NCBI RefSeq assembly: GCF_039908635.1
Contig: NZ_CP150918.1
Coordinates: 434,001 to 498,000 of the forward strand
From: Pseudomonas purpurea
GTDB taxonomy: Bacteria > Pseudomonadota > Gammaproteobacteria > Pseudomonadales > Pseudomonadaceae
DNA length: 64,000 bases
Reading direction: 5' to 3'
Position numbers and translations under genes: made by a program. This document shows, in pieces, positions 29,056 through 39,786 of the stretch (positions are counted from its first letter, which is position 1; every line of letters begins with the position of its first letter). Below the pieces are notes generated by a model. It saw only the letters and a program-made list of their open reading frames with translations. It was not told the DNA's origin and made no database searches.

Positions 29056-29125
29056 CCGCGGCCTAATTACGTGCGGTATTCAACAATAGTGTTGAGTGGC
29101 GGCACGCTAGCCCGAGGAAGACACC

Positions 29126-29341
29126 ATGAAAGCCGATATCCATCCAACATACGAAATCACCGCAGTTACCTGCAGCTGTGGCAACAAGTTCGAAACTCGT
29201 TCGAACCTGGCCAAGCCTCTGGCGATCGACGTATGCAACGAGTGCCACCCGTTCTACACCGGTAAGCAGAAGACTCTGGATACTGGCGGTCGTGTACAGA
29301 AGTTCGCCGATCGTTTCGGTGCTTTTGGCAAAAAGGCCTAA
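29126..29341 (+). CDS. rpmE: 50S ribosomal protein L31, zinc-binding form
   Basis: Ribosomal protein at the subunit interface, 71 residues. It is the C+ type, with cysteines at CSC (16 and 18) and CNEC (37 and 40) that bind zinc, so a zinc-independent paralogue may exist elsewhere under Zur control. The start [13 protein letters not shown] and the end [10 protein letters not shown] are typical. A GAGGAAG ribosome site precedes the ATG, and it lies divergent from priA. Confidence 0.96.
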   Translation: MKADIHPTYEITAVTCSCGNKFETRSNLAKPLAIDVCNECHPFYTGKQKTLDTGGRVQKFADRFGAFGKKA

Positions 29342-29354
29342 GGCTGATCATTTT

Positions 29355-29375
29355 GAGAAGCCGTTTCGGCTTCTC
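29355..29375 (+). terminator. First hairpin after rpmE
   Basis: GAGAAGCCG and CGGCTTCTC form a 9-bp stem with a 3-base loop 14 bp after the stop. It has no U tract of its own and probably acts with the following terminator. Confidence 0.6.
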
Positions 29376-29384
29376 AAGATTGAT

Positions 29385-29416
29385 AAAAAAAGGCGTCCCT
29401 GGTGGACGCCTTTTTT
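29385..29416 (+). terminator. Rho-independent terminator of rpmE
   Basis: AAAAAAAGGCGTCC and GGACGCCTTTTTT flank a short CTGGT loop. The stem is followed by T6 and works in either direction. Confidence 0.92.
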
Positions 29417-30099
29417 ATGCCTGCGATTTGGCTTTGCAGCGTGCACGGGAGCGCGGCTTGCCGGCGATAGTGATTTCATTGGCGCCATCGCAGGCAGCGG
29501 GTGCCGAGGCACGCGATCACCCGATCAGGTGATGCGCCGAGCGTCGACTTGATCATTGGCCAATTGTTTCCTGACTTTGTGTGGGGCCAGCCTGGCTGGG
29601 GTTTTGTGACCCTTTTCCTGTACTGAAAACAGTGCAGATCGGCTCCACGGGTTTTGCCGTGCCCGGCAGCCGTGTGAGCAAGGTTCAATGCAATTCGGGT
29701 GAGGGTTTTGACGGTATCGCCCGGCACGTTTGTATTGAGTGTTGCACCCAAAATGGCCGGTGGGTGCGAGCGGTCCTGGCGTGATCCGCTCAAAGGCCCG
29801 CAGATTTGAGTGCTTGGCTGAGCGGCTCGCTGGTCGTGAGTGACGACCCGGGTCTTGGCTTGAATGAGTTGATCGTCGCCATGGGGTGATCGGTAGAGGC
29901 TGAAAATCCAGTGACAATAAAAAATTGTAGACATTTTTATTATTGATTGTGAACAGTTGAGCCCTTGTGTTCCGTGGCTCTTGGCCCAAAGTCGTAGGAC
30001 AGGGCCCTTGACAGGGGTGGCCGGTCAGTCTTGTAGGGACTTTGCGACACGCGTATCCTCGGCGATCCGTCTGTCCAACAGTAAAAGCGGAATGCCCAC
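29417..30099. other. 683-bp interval without a convincing gene
   Basis: The two longest frames here (29476-29934 and 29525-29989, both minus) overlap each other, have poor codon structure for this genome and resemble no family I recognise. In P. aeruginosa a nuclease gene and a small gene lie at this place; I see no clear remnant of either. The last 180 bp are AT-richer and hold an inverted repeat that may control the malic enzyme gene. Confidence 0.55.
29916..29941. promoter_or_regulatory. AT-rich dyad upstream of the malic enzyme gene
   Basis: AATAAAAAATTGT and ACATTTTTATT form an imperfect inverted repeat around AG. The centre ATTGTAGACATT is one base from the ATTGTNNACAAT form often seen for GntR/FadR-type regulators. 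It is 159 bp before the gene; no regulator gene is adjacent. Confidence 0.35.
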
Positions 30100-31368
30100 A
30101 TGTCTGATTTGAAAACTGCCGCTCTCGAATATCACGCCCATCCTCGTCCAGGGAAGCTGAGTGTCGAGCTCACCAAGGCCACCGCTACCGCCCGCGATCT
30201 GTCGCTGGCCTACAGCCCCGGCGTAGCCGAACCAGTACGCGAAATTGCCCGCGATCCTGAACTGGCCTACAAATACACCGGCAAAGGCAACCTGGTTGCA
30301 GTCATTTCCGATGGCACCGCGATTCTCGGCCTGGGTAACCTCGGCCCATTGGCTTCCAAGCCTGTGATGGAAGGCAAAGGCGTGCTGTTCAAGCGCTTCG
30401 CCGGTATCGACGTTTTCGACATCGAAGTCGATTCCGAAAGCCCGCAAGCCTTCATCGACACCGTCAAGCGTATCTCCATCACCTTCGGTGGCATCAACCT
30501 GGAAGACATCAAGGCACCTGAGTGCTTTGAGATCGAACGTGCGCTGATCGAACAGTGCGACATCCCGGTGTTCCACGATGACCAGCACGGCACCGCCATC
30601 GTGACCGCTGCCGGCATGATCAACGCCCTGGAAATCGCTGGCAAAACCCTGCCGGACGCCAAGATCGTCTGCCTGGGTGCCGGTGCAGCCGCCATCTCCT
30701 GCATGAAGTTGCTGGTGAGCATGGGCGCCAACATCGAAAACATCTTTATGGTTGACCGTACCGGCGTGATCCACTCCGGCCGTGACGACTTGAACCAGTA
30801 CAAGGCTGTCTTCGCTCACGCGACCGACAAGCGCACCCTGAGCGACGCCCTGAAAGGCGCAGACGTGTTCGTCGGCCTGTCCGGTCCGAACCTGCTGAGC
30901 GCTGAAAACCTGCTGCTGATGGCGGCCAACCCGATCGTGTTCGCGTGCTCGAACCCTGATCCGGAAATCGCTCCGGAACTGGCTCACGCCACCCGTAACG
31001 ACGTGATCATGGCCACCGGTCGTTCGGACTACCCGAACCAGGTCAACAACGTACTGGGCTTCCCGTTCATCTTCCGTGGTGCCCTGGACGTTCGCGCCAA
31101 GCGCATCAACGAAGAAATGAAAGTGGCTGCTGCCAACGCCCTGCGTGAACTGGCCAAGCTGCCAGTGCCACAGGAAGTGTGCGATGCCTACGGCGGCATC
31201 AAGCTGGAATTCGGTCGTGAGTACATCATCCCGAAACCAATGGATGCGCGCCTGATCACCGTGATCTCCGATGCTGTGGCTAAAGCTGCAATCGAGACCG
31301 GCGTGGCGACCCTGCCGTATCCGAAGAACTACCCGCTCAAAAGCGTGGATGACGTGTTCAACGGCTAA
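30100..31368 (+). CDS. maeB: Malic enzyme (oxaloacetate-decarboxylating malate dehydrogenase)
   Basis: Cytoplasmic enzyme converting malate to pyruvate and CO2 with reduction of NAD(P), an anaplerotic and NADPH-supplying step. The 422-residue protein has the catalytic N-domain ([34 protein letters not shown]) and the Rossmann domain ([17 protein letters not shown]). It lacks the phosphotransacetylase-like C-terminal half of E. coli MaeB, so the symbol is by class only; cofactor preference cannot be read with certainty. A strong terminator follows. Confidence 0.92.
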   Translation: MSDLKTAALEYHAHPRPGKLSVELTKATATARDLSLAYSPGVAEPVREIARDPELAYKYTGKGNLVAVISDGTAILGLGNLGPLASKPVMEGKGVLFKRFAGIDVFDIEVDSESPQAFIDTVKRISITFGGINLEDIKAPECFEIERALIEQCDIPVFHDDQHGTAIVTAAGMINALEIAGKTLPDAKIVCLGAGAAAISCMKLLVSMGANIENIFMVDRTGVIHSGRDDLNQYKAVFAHATDKRTLSDALKGADVFVGLSGPNLLSAENLLLMAANPIVFACSNPDPEIAPELAHATRNDVIMATGRSDYPNQVNNVLGFPFIFRGALDVRAKRINEEMKVAAANALRELAKLPVPQEVCDAYGGIKLEFGREYIIPKPMDARLITVISDAVAKAAIETGVATLPYPKNYPLKSVDDVFNG

Positions 31369-31391
31369 GCCGTTGTAGCGCTTCAACCGAA

Positions 31392-31422
31392 AGCCCCGGC
31401 TCGTTGAGTCGGGGCTTTTTTA
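31392..31422 (+). terminator. Rho-independent terminator of the malic enzyme gene
   Basis: AGCCCCG and CGGGGCT flank an 11-base loop and are followed by T6. Confidence 0.9.
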
Positions 31423-31450
31423 TGTCTGCTGGTTTGTGGGTGACGGTGAT

Positions 31451-31482
31451 GGCCTCATCGCGAGCAAGCTCGCGATGAGGCC
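31451..31482. repeat. Compact REP palindrome
   Basis: GGCCTCATCGCGAGC and GCTCGCGATGAGGCC are joined by AA in one perfect 32-bp palindrome. It looks like a REP doublet whose intervening sequence and outer arms were deleted. Confidence 0.85.
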
Positions 31483-31526
31483 ATCACTGGCGAATGTTTT
31501 TTCAGCTTGTGTAGGGGGTGAAGGCA

Positions 31527-31565
31527 CAAAAAAGCCCCGCACTTCTCTCGAAGGCGGGGCTTTTT
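31527..31565 (-). terminator. Rho-independent terminator of ponA
   Basis: AAAAAAGCCCCGC and GCGGGGCTTTTT flank an inner CTTCTCTCGAAG hairpin just downstream of the ponA stop; it reads as a terminator on the minus strand. Confidence 0.9.
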
Positions 31566-31580
31566 GAATTGGCCATGCGA

Positions 31581-34022
31581 TCAGAACAAATCGATCGGCG
31601 CCGCTTCATCCGCTGGCAGCGGGCTGCCCGGTGCGTTGCCGTTGCCCAGTTCGTTGACCGATGGCGGCGTGTCTTCGCTTTTGAACAGCTCGAAGTATGC
31701 GTTCGGCGTGCCCGGCGTCGCGGCACGGCCGCTGATCGGGTCGACCCGCAGGCTGAGAATGCCTTCAGGCTCGGACTGGGTGTGAGCCGGTTTGTCCTTG
31801 AGGGCGGCGCCCATGTAGCTCATCCAGATCGGCAGCGCGACCGTGCCACCGTACTCGCGGCGACCGAGGCTTTCAGGCTGGTCGAAACCGGTCCAGACCG
31901 TGGTCACGTAATCGGCGTTGTAGCCGGAGAACCAGGCGTCCTTCGATTCGTTGGTGGTGCCGGTCTTGCCCGCCAGGTCAGTGCGACCCAGTGCCAGGGC
32001 GCGGCGCCCGGTGCCCAGTTTGATCACGTCCTGCAACATGCTGGTCAGGATGTATGAGGTACGACCATCGATGATCCGCTCGGCCACGGCCGGAGTTTGT
32101 ACCGCCGCCTGCGTGCCTGGCGCTTCGCCTGGCGTCGCGTTGACCGTGAAGGTGTCGGCGGCAGGCGCGGCGATTCCGCTGCTGGCAGCGTCGCCCTTGG
32201 GCACGCTGGCCGGGTTGGCGGTAAACAGCGTGTCACCGTTGCGGCTTTCGATCTTGTCGATGATGTACGGGGTGATCTTGTAACCGCCGTTGGCGAAGGT
32301 GCTCCAGCCGGTGGCAATTTCCATCGGCGTCAGCGTGGCGGTGCCCAGGGCCAGCGACAGGTTGCGCGGCAGGTCCTGCTTGTTGAAGCCGAACTTGCTG
32401 ATGTAGTCGATGGTGTGATCGACGCCCATCGCTTGCAGCAGGCGGATCGACACCAGGTTGCGCGACTTGTAGAGCGCTTCACGCATGCGGATCGGGCCGA
32501 GGAAGGTGTTGGTGTCGTTCTTCGGACGCCAGACCTTGTCCAGGTACTCGTCGACGAACACGATCGGCGCATCGTTGACCAGGCTCGCCGGGGTATAGCC
32601 ATTGTCCAGCGCAGCGCTGTAGACGAATGGCTTGAAGCTTGAGCCCGGTTGACGCTTGGCCTGCATCGCGCGGTTGTAGTTGCTCTGCTCGAAGGCAAAA
32701 CCGCCGACCAGCGCCCGGATGGCGCCGTTGTCCGGGTCCAGCGACACCAGTGCGCCCTGGGCGACCGGGATCTGGTTGAACTTCAGCGAGTTGTCAGCCT
32801 GGCGCTGAACGCGGATCAGGTCACCGACCTGTGCCACGTCGGACGGCTGCTTGGGGTTAGCCCCCATGCTGTTGGTGTTCAGGAACGGGCGGGCCCACTT
32901 CATGCTGTCCCAGCCGACATGTTCTTCGCCGTTGCGGGTCAGGACCTGCACGCCATTCTTCTCGACCTGGGTGACGATGGCCGGTTCAAGGCCGCTGATC
33001 GTGCGTTGCTTGGTCAGCTCCGCCGCCCAGGCTTCGCGGGTCTTGCCTGGCAGACGGGACTCGGGGCCGCGATAGCCGTGGCGCTGATCGTAGGTCATCA
33101 GGCCTTCATGCACGGCGGTGTTGGCGATTTCCTGCAGGTTGCTCGGCACTGTGGTGGTGACGCGGAAACCTTCGGTGTAAGCATCGCTGCCATAGCGGCC
33201 GACCATTTCGGCACGGGCCATCTCAGCGATGTACGGCGCGTTCACTTCCGGCGTCGGCACATGGTAGCTGGCGTTCAGCGGCTCGTTGATCGCAGTCTGG
33301 TAAGACGCTTCGTCGATTTTCCCAAGCTTGTACATCCGCCCCAGGATCCAGTCGCGGCGCTCTTTGCTGCGCGCCGGGTTGGCCAGCGGGTTGAAGCGCG
33401 ACGGTGCCTTGGGCAGGCCGGCAATCATCGCCATCTGCGCCAGGCTGACATCGCGAATCGACTTGCCGTAGTAAACCTGCGCGGCGGCTTCGATGCCGTA
33501 GGCGCGGTTGCCCAGGTAGATCTTGTTGACGTACAGCTCAAGGATCTCGTCCTTGGTCAGCTGACGTTCGATCTGCAAGGCCAGGAGAATCTCGGTGGTC
33601 TTGCGCGAAAAGCTGCGTTCGCTGCTCAGGAAGAAGTTCTTCGCCACCTGCATGGTGATGGTGCTGCCGCCGGACTGAATGTGTCCGCTTTTGACCAATT
33701 GTGTCGCGGCACGCATCAGGCTGCTGGGGTCGACGCCGTAGTGATTGGCGAAATTATCGTCTTCAGCACTGAGTAGCGCATTGATGAAATTGGGTGGAAT
33801 GTCGGCGAAACGGATCGGAGTACGGCGCATTTCGCCAAATTCTGCGATCAGTTTTCCGTCGCTGCTGTAGACCCGCAAAGGAATCTGCAACTGAATACTT
33901 CTCAGGGCCTCCACGGATGGCAAACCCGGACTAAGGTAAAGAAAAGCGCCACTCAGACCCAGAAGCAGTCCGCAGAAAACGGCGACGATGGACCACCCGA
34001 AAAATTTCAGCAGACGAATCAA
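31581..34022 (-). CDS. ponA: Penicillin-binding protein 1A
   Basis: Bifunctional class A peptidoglycan synthase, 813 residues, anchored by an N-terminal helix (about 10-29). The glycosyltransferase domain shows SAEDDNFANHYGVD, GGSTITMQVAKNFFL and KIYLGNRAYGIEAAA. The transpeptidase domain has SSFK (nucleophile Ser in RQPGSSFKPFVYSAAL), the SRN equivalent in YKSRNLVSIR and KTGTTNESKDAWF. An OB-like insertion lies between the two. It diverges from the pilM operon, an arrangement conserved in gammaproteobacteria. Confidence 0.96.
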   Translation of the reverse strand: MIRLLKFFGWSIVAVFCGLLLGLSGAFLYLSPGLPSVEALRSIQLQIPLRVYSSDGKLIAEFGEMRRTPIRFADIPPNFINALLSAEDDNFANHYGVDPSSLMRAATQLVKSGHIQSGGSTITMQVAKNFFLSSERSFSRKTTEILLALQIERQLTKDEILELYVNKIYLGNRAYGIEAAAQVYYGKSIRDVSLAQMAMIAGLPKAPSRFNPLANPARSKERRDWILGRMYKLGKIDEASYQTAINEPLNASYHVPTPEVNAPYIAEMARAEMVGRYGSDAYTEGFRVTTTVPSNLQEIANTAVHEGLMTYDQRHGYRGPESRLPGKTREAWAAELTKQRTISGLEPAIVTQVEKNGVQVLTRNGEEHVGWDSMKWARPFLNTNSMGANPKQPSDVAQVGDLIRVQRQADNSLKFNQIPVAQGALVSLDPDNGAIRALVGGFAFEQSNYNRAMQAKRQPGSSFKPFVYSAALDNGYTPASLVNDAPIVFVDEYLDKVWRPKNDTNTFLGPIRMREALYKSRNLVSIRLLQAMGVDHTIDYISKFGFNKQDLPRNLSLALGTATLTPMEIATGWSTFANGGYKITPYIIDKIESRNGDTLFTANPASVPKGDAASSGIAAPAADTFTVNATPGEAPGTQAAVQTPAVAERIIDGRTSYILTSMLQDVIKLGTGRRALALGRTDLAGKTGTTNESKDAWFSGYNADYVTTVWTGFDQPESLGRREYGGTVALPIWMSYMGAALKDKPAHTQSEPEGILSLRVDPISGRAATPGTPNAYFELFKSEDTPPSVNELGNGNAPGSPLPADEAAPIDLF

Positions 34023-34209
34023 GGCTTTTGGATATCCACAGCAAAGAATGAGTTTGGCGTCAGGGCTTCACGGTAAACGGCGATCACCCGCGCTTGGGGA
34101 AAGCGGAAAAAAAACGCTGGGCATTATAAGCATTTTTCCGGGGCAAGCGTCATTGGCGCTGCTGTCAAGGCTCGGTCAGTGAACGCAATGAACAATAAAG
34201 AGTCCGTAA

Positions 34210-35300
<1,091 letters not shown>

Positions 35301-35301
<1 letters not shown>

Positions 35302-35867
35302 TGGCACGGATCAATCTTCTCCCCTGGCGCGAAGAACTTCGTGAGGAACGGCGCAAGCGCTTCCTGACCGCGATGGTCGCTGTACTGGTGGTGACCGTCG
35401 GCGTGGTCCTGTTCGCCGACCAGTACATCAGCGGCGCGATTGACCGACAGACGGCGCGTAATGACTACGTCAGCAAACAAATTGCCGTACTTGATGAGCG
35501 AATCAAGCAAATCAGCGATTTGAAGGCCCGGCGTCAGGAGTTGGTGGAGCGGATGCGAATCATCCAGGACCTGCAAGGCAATCGGCCGATCAGCGGGCGG
35601 ATTTTCGATCAGTTGGCCCGCACACTGCCGGACGGGGTGTATTTCACCGATGTGAAGATGTTCGACAAGACCCTGTCCATCAGTGGCGCGGCGGAGTCGA
35701 ACAATCGCGTCTCGGACCTGATGCGTAACCTTGATGCTTCGGACTGGTTCGATGCACCAAGCCTGACCGAGGTCAAGGCGACGACCGCCGGCGCCGTGGA
35801 CCAGGCCAACGTCTTTCAACTGACTGTGCGCCAGACCCAGCCGGCAGACCCGGAGGGCGCGAAATGA
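35301..35867 (+). CDS. pilN: Type IV pilus assembly protein PilN
   Basis: Bitopic inner-membrane protein of the pilus alignment complex, 188 residues. The conserved cytoplasmic tail ARINLLPWREELREERRKRF binds PilM. It is followed by one helix (about 23-43), a coiled coil and a periplasmic ferredoxin-like domain that pairs with PilO. The ATG shares its A with the pilM stop. Confidence 0.95.
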
Positions 35868-36487
35868 AGACGCCTGAATGGTTCGACAGCCTGCGCAGGA
35901 TCGATTTCAGCGACCTGGACCTGAACAACATTGGCTCCTGGCCCACGGCGGTCAAAGGCCTGGCCGGGAGTCTGCTCGCGGTCCTGGTTCTGGTGTTGGG
36001 CTACAACTTCTACCTTCAGGACCTTGAAGCGCAGCTTGAGCAGGCGCGGGGGAAGGAAATCACCCTCAAGGAGCAGTTCGCCGACAAGGCGCACATGGCC
36101 GCTAACCTGGAACTCTACAGCGCGCAAATGAAGGAGATGGAGAACTCCTTTGGCGCGCTCCTGCGGCAACTGCCCAGCGTCACCGAGGTGCCCGGACTGC
36201 TGGAGGACATCACCCGCACAGGGCTGGGCAGCGGCCTGGAGTTTGAAGAAATCAAACTGCTGCCGGAAGTCACTCAGCCGTTCTACATCGAACTGCCGAT
36301 CCAGATCACCGTCACGGGTGCCTATCACGACCTGGCGACTTTCGTCAGCGGCGTGGCAGGGCTGCCACGGATCGTCACGCTGCATGACTTCGAGGTTGTC
36401 CCCGTGACACCCGGCAGCGGGTCGAAGCTGCGCATGAGCATTCTCGCCAAGACTTACCGCTACAACGACAAGGGGCTGGATAAATGA
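35864..36487 (+). CDS. pilO: Type IV pilus assembly protein PilO
   Basis: Partner of PilN in the periplasmic alignment complex, 207 residues: short cytoplasmic start, one membrane helix (about 27-47), coiled coil and a C-terminal ferredoxin-like domain (LPIQITVTGAYHDLATFVSG). It overlaps pilN by four bases and pilP by four bases. Confidence 0.94.
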   Translation: MKTPEWFDSLRRIDFSDLDLNNIGSWPTAVKGLAGSLLAVLVLVLGYNFYLQDLEAQLEQARGKEITLKEQFADKAHMAANLELYSAQMKEMENSFGALLRQLPSVTEVPGLLEDITRTGLGSGLEFEEIKLLPEVTQPFYIELPIQITVTGAYHDLATFVSGVAGLPRIVTLHDFEVVPVTPGSGSKLRMSILAKTYRYNDKGLDK

Positions 36488-37011
36488 GCGCGGCCCGTAC
36501 CTGGTTAACGCTTGTGCTGCTGACGGGGCTGGCCGGTTGCGGCGCCAGCAATGACTTCAGCGATCTGGATGCCTACATGAATGAGGTCCGCCTGCGCCCG
36601 CCCGGCAAGATCGAGCCCACGCCGACATTCAGGTCCTACGAGACGTTTACCTATCACGCGTCGACCTTGCGCAGCCCCTTTTCACCACAAATCAGGGTCG
36701 ACTTGGCGGGGCATCAGCGCGGCTCGCGCAACGTCAAGCCGGACCCGAGTCGGGTGAAACAGTTTCTCGAGGGTTTCAACATCGAGCAGTTCGAGATGGT
36801 CGGCACGCTCTCCAACGCTTCGGGCGCATTTGCCTTATTGCGCGGGGCGGGCGGGGTGCATCGGTTGAAAGTCGGTGATTACCTGGGCCGCAACGATGGC
36901 CGGATCGTTGCGATCAGTGATTCGCAGGTCGAAGTGGTCGAAATCGTTCCCGATGGCGAGGGCGCCTGGCTGGAGCGACCACGGACCATTCCTTTGAAAG
37001 AGCATTCATAG
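36484..37011 (+). CDS. pilP: Type IV pilus lipoprotein PilP
   Basis: Inner-membrane lipoprotein that ties PilN/PilO to the PilQ secretin. The lipobox LAGC puts the lipidated Cys at residue 19. A flexible segment follows, and a C-terminal beta-domain (FEMVGTLSNASGAFALLRG, HRLKVGDYLGRNDGRI) binds PilQ. It has 175 residues and lies 13 bp before pilQ. Confidence 0.94.
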   Translation: MSAARTWLTLVLLTGLAGCGASNDFSDLDAYMNEVRLRPPGKIEPTPTFRSYETFTYHASTLRSPFSPQIRVDLAGHQRGSRNVKPDPSRVKQFLEGFNIEQFEMVGTLSNASGAFALLRGAGGVHRLKVGDYLGRNDGRIVAISDSQVEVVEIVPDGEGAWLERPRTIPLKEHS

Positions 37012-37024
37012 TGGAATTCGAACA

Positions 37025-39115
37025 ATGAACAGGACCCTTTCATCCCTCGGTTTTTCGCTATGGATAGCGCTGTTGTCACCGATGGTCCACGCGACCAGTC
37101 TCAAAGCGCTGGACGTCGCGGCGCTGCCGGGCGATCGCGTCGAGTTGAAGCTCACGTTCGACGGACCGCCGCCTGCGGCTCACGGCTACACCACCGAGCA
37201 ACCCGCGCGGATTGCCCTCGATCTGCCGGGCGTGACCAATCAATTGGCCAGCAAGAATCGCGAATTGGGCAGCGGCAACGCCCGCAGTGCGACAGTGGTC
37301 GAAGCCAAGGACCGTACCCGGTTGATCATTAACCTGGCGCAATCGGCGCCGTACAACACGCGGGTCGAAGGCAACAATCTGTTCGTGGTGGTCGGGCAGG
37401 GGGTTGCTGCTGCGCCGAAACCTCGCGTCGCGGCCGCGCCGCGAGTGGCCAGTGCCACACCCGCTCCAGCCAAGGCTTATGTCCCGGTGAGCAAGGCCAT
37501 TCGTGGCGTGGACTTCCAGCGTGGCGAGCAAGGCGAAGGTAACGTTGTGATCGACCTGTCGGACCCCGGCATCAGCCCGGATATCCAGGAGCGTGACGGC
37601 AAAATCATCCTCAGCTTTGCCAACACCCAATTGCCGGAGCCGTTGCGGGTGCGCCTGGACGTGAAGGATTTCGCCACGCCGGTGCAATATGTCAACGCCA
37701 GTGCCTCCCCGGGCAAGGCCAGCATCAGCATCGAACCCAGCGGTACGTTCGATTACTCGACCTTCCAGACCGATAACAAGCTGACGGTCAGCGTCCGCCC
37801 AATGACCGTCGACGATCTGCAAAAGCGCAATGCCGATCGTCATGCCTACACCGGCGAGAAGCTGTCGTTGAATTTCCAGGACATCGACGTGCGCTCGGTG
37901 CTGCAGCTGATTGCCGACTTCACCAATCTCAATCTGGTGGCCAGCGATACGGTGCAGGGCGGCATTACCTTGCGTCTGCAAAACGTACCCTGGGATCAGG
38001 CGCTGGACCTGGTGCTGAAAACCAAGGGCCTGGACAAGCGCAAGATCGGCAACGTGTTGCTGGTGGCGCCGGCGGATGAAATTGCCGCCCGTGAGCGTCA
38101 GGAACTGGAGTCGCAGAAGCAGATCGCCGAACTCGCTCCGCTACGCCGGGAGCTGTTGCAGGTCAACTACGCCAAGGCTGCGGACATCGCCAAGCTGTTC
38201 CAGTCGGTCACCAGCGCCGAAGCAAAAATCGACGAACGCGGTTCGATCACCGTCGATGACCGGACCAACAACATCATTGCCTACCAGACCCAGGATCGCC
38301 TCGATGAGCTGCGCCGAATTGTGGCGCAACTGGATATTCCGGTGCGCCAGGTGATGATCGAGGCACGGATCGTCGAAGCCAACGTCGATTACGACAAGAG
38401 CCTGGGGGTCCGTTGGGGTGGTTCGGTGCGCAACAAGGGCAACTGGAACACCTCCGGCGTCAGCAATAACGGGGCGAACACTTCCTCGACCATCGGTACG
38501 CCGGGCAGCACGAGTACCAACTCGCCGTTCGTCGACATGGGCGCGGCGGGCAATACCTCGGGCATCGGCATCGCCTTTATCACGGACAACGTGTTGCTGG
38601 ACCTCGAACTGACGGCGATGGAGAAAACCGGCAACGGCGAAGTGGTCTCCCAGCCCAAGGTGGTCACCTCGGACAAGGAAACCGCCAAGATCCTCAAGGG
38701 CACAGAGATTCCCTACCAGGAAGCCAGCTCCAGCGGCGCCACTTCGGTGTCCTTCAAGGAGGCTTCGCTGTCGTTGGAAGTGACCCCGCAGATCACCCCC
38801 GACAACCGCATCATCATGGAGGTGAAGGTCACCAAGGATGAGCCGGACTACCTGAACAAGGTGCAGGACGTACCGCCAATCAAGAAGAACGAGGTCAACG
38901 CCAAGGTGTTGGTCAATGATGGCGAGACGATCGTCATCGGCGGGGTTTTCTCAAATACTCAGAGCAAGGTTGTAGATAAGGTGCCATTTCTCGGCGATGT
39001 GCCGTATCTTGGCCGCCTTTTCCGGCGTGACGTGGTTTCGGAGAAAAAATCCGAGCTGTTGGTGTTTCTCACTCCGCGTATCATGAACAACCAGGCGATT
39101 GCTGTGAGTCGTTGA
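37025..39115 (+). CDS. pilQ: Type IV pilus secretin PilQ
   Basis: Outer-membrane secretin through which the pilus passes, 696 residues. After a signal peptide (about 1-23) come two AMIN domains that bind peptidoglycan (about 25-125 and 155-260), N0 ([20 protein letters not shown]), N1 ([18 protein letters not shown]) and the secretin core with [24 protein letters not shown] and [21 protein letters not shown] Ser/Thr/Asn-rich insertion (about residues 475-510) precedes the first core strands. It is one of two secretins in the window. Confidence 0.95.
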   Translation: MNRTLSSLGFSLWIALLSPMVHATSLKALDVAALPGDRVELKLTFDGPPPAAHGYTTEQPARIALDLPGVTNQLASKNRELGSGNARSATVVEAKDRTRLIINLAQSAPYNTRVEGNNLFVVVGQGVAAAPKPRVAAAPRVASATPAPAKAYVPVSKAIRGVDFQRGEQGEGNVVIDLSDPGISPDIQERDGKIILSFANTQLPEPLRVRLDVKDFATPVQYVNASASPGKASISIEPSGTFDYSTFQTDNKLTVSVRPMTVDDLQKRNADRHAYTGEKLSLNFQDIDVRSVLQLIADFTNLNLVASDTVQGGITLRLQNVPWDQALDLVLKTKGLDKRKIGNVLLVAPADEIAARERQELESQKQIAELAPLRRELLQVNYAKAADIAKLFQSVTSAEAKIDERGSITVDDRTNNIIAYQTQDRLDELRRIVAQLDIPVRQVMIEARIVEANVDYDKSLGVRWGGSVRNKGNWNTSGVSNNGANTSSTIGTPGSTSTNSPFVDMGAAGNTSGIGIAFITDNVLLDLELTAMEKTGNGEVVSQPKVVTSDKETAKILKGTEIPYQEASSSGATSVSFKEASLSLEVTPQITPDNRIIMEVKVTKDEPDYLNKVQDVPPIKKNEVNAKVLVNDGETIVIGGVFSNTQSKVVDKVPFLGDVPYLGRLFRRDVVSEKKSELLVFLTPRIMNNQAIAVSR

Positions 39116-39119
39116 TTCT

Positions 39120-39638
39120 GTGCGAAATTTGATTCTTGTTGGGCCGATGGGTGCTGGAAAAAGCACCATCGGTCGCTTGCTGGCCAAAGAGCTGCGCCTG
39201 CCGTTCAAAGATTCCGATAAGGAAATTGAATTGCGCACGGGCGCCAATATTCCGTGGATCTTCGATAAGGAAGGCGAACCGGGCTTTCGTGACCGCGAAC
39301 AGGCGATGATCGCCGAGTTGTGCAGGCTCGATGGCGTGGTGCTGGCGACCGGCGGCGGCGCGGTCATGCGCGAAGCCAATCGGCGGGCCTTGCATGCGGG
39401 CGGGCGAGTGGTCTATCTGCACGCTTCGGTCGAACAGCAGGTCGGCCGCACCTCGCGCGACCGCAATCGTCCGTTGTTGCGCACCGCTGATCCTGCCAAA
39501 ACCCTGCGGGACTTGTTGACGCTGCGTGACCCGCTTTATCGGGAAATTGCCGACCTGGTGGTGGAAACCGATGAGCGGCCGCCACGAATGGTGGTTCTGG
39601 ACATCCTGGAACGCTTGCAGCAACTGCCTCCCCGTTAA
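39120..39638 (+). CDS. aroK: Shikimate kinase
   Basis: Cytoplasmic P-loop kinase phosphorylating shikimate in chorismate synthesis, 172 residues from a GTG start four bases after pilQ. The Walker A motif is [12 protein letters not shown]; shikimate-binding [11 protein letters not shown] and FRDREQ, the GGGAVMRE loop and the lid [11 protein letters not shown] are present. Position after pilQ and before aroB is the usual proteobacterial order. Confidence 0.95.
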   Translation: MRNLILVGPMGAGKSTIGRLLAKELRLPFKDSDKEIELRTGANIPWIFDKEGEPGFRDREQAMIAELCRLDGVVLATGGGAVMREANRRALHAGGRVVYLHASVEQQVGRTSRDRNRPLLRTADPAKTLRDLLTLRDPLYREIADLVVETDERPPRMVVLDILERLQQLPPR

Positions 39639-39786
39639 TCCACGCAGCGAAATGCGCTATCCTCGGCGTCGCGTCACGACCGCTTGAGGGTGTGGCGTAT
39701 GGCTGGTGGGCAACGTCATACACGCAGATGTTGCCAGTCGTTAATGTAAGGCAGGACGCCTGATTTCATCTTCACTGTGGGGACAC

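Noticed and set aside
29476..29989. Two overlapping minus-strand frames upstream of the malic enzyme gene
   Set aside because: They overlap in different phases, lack clear ribosome sites and show no recognisable domain; recorded as an unexplained interval instead.
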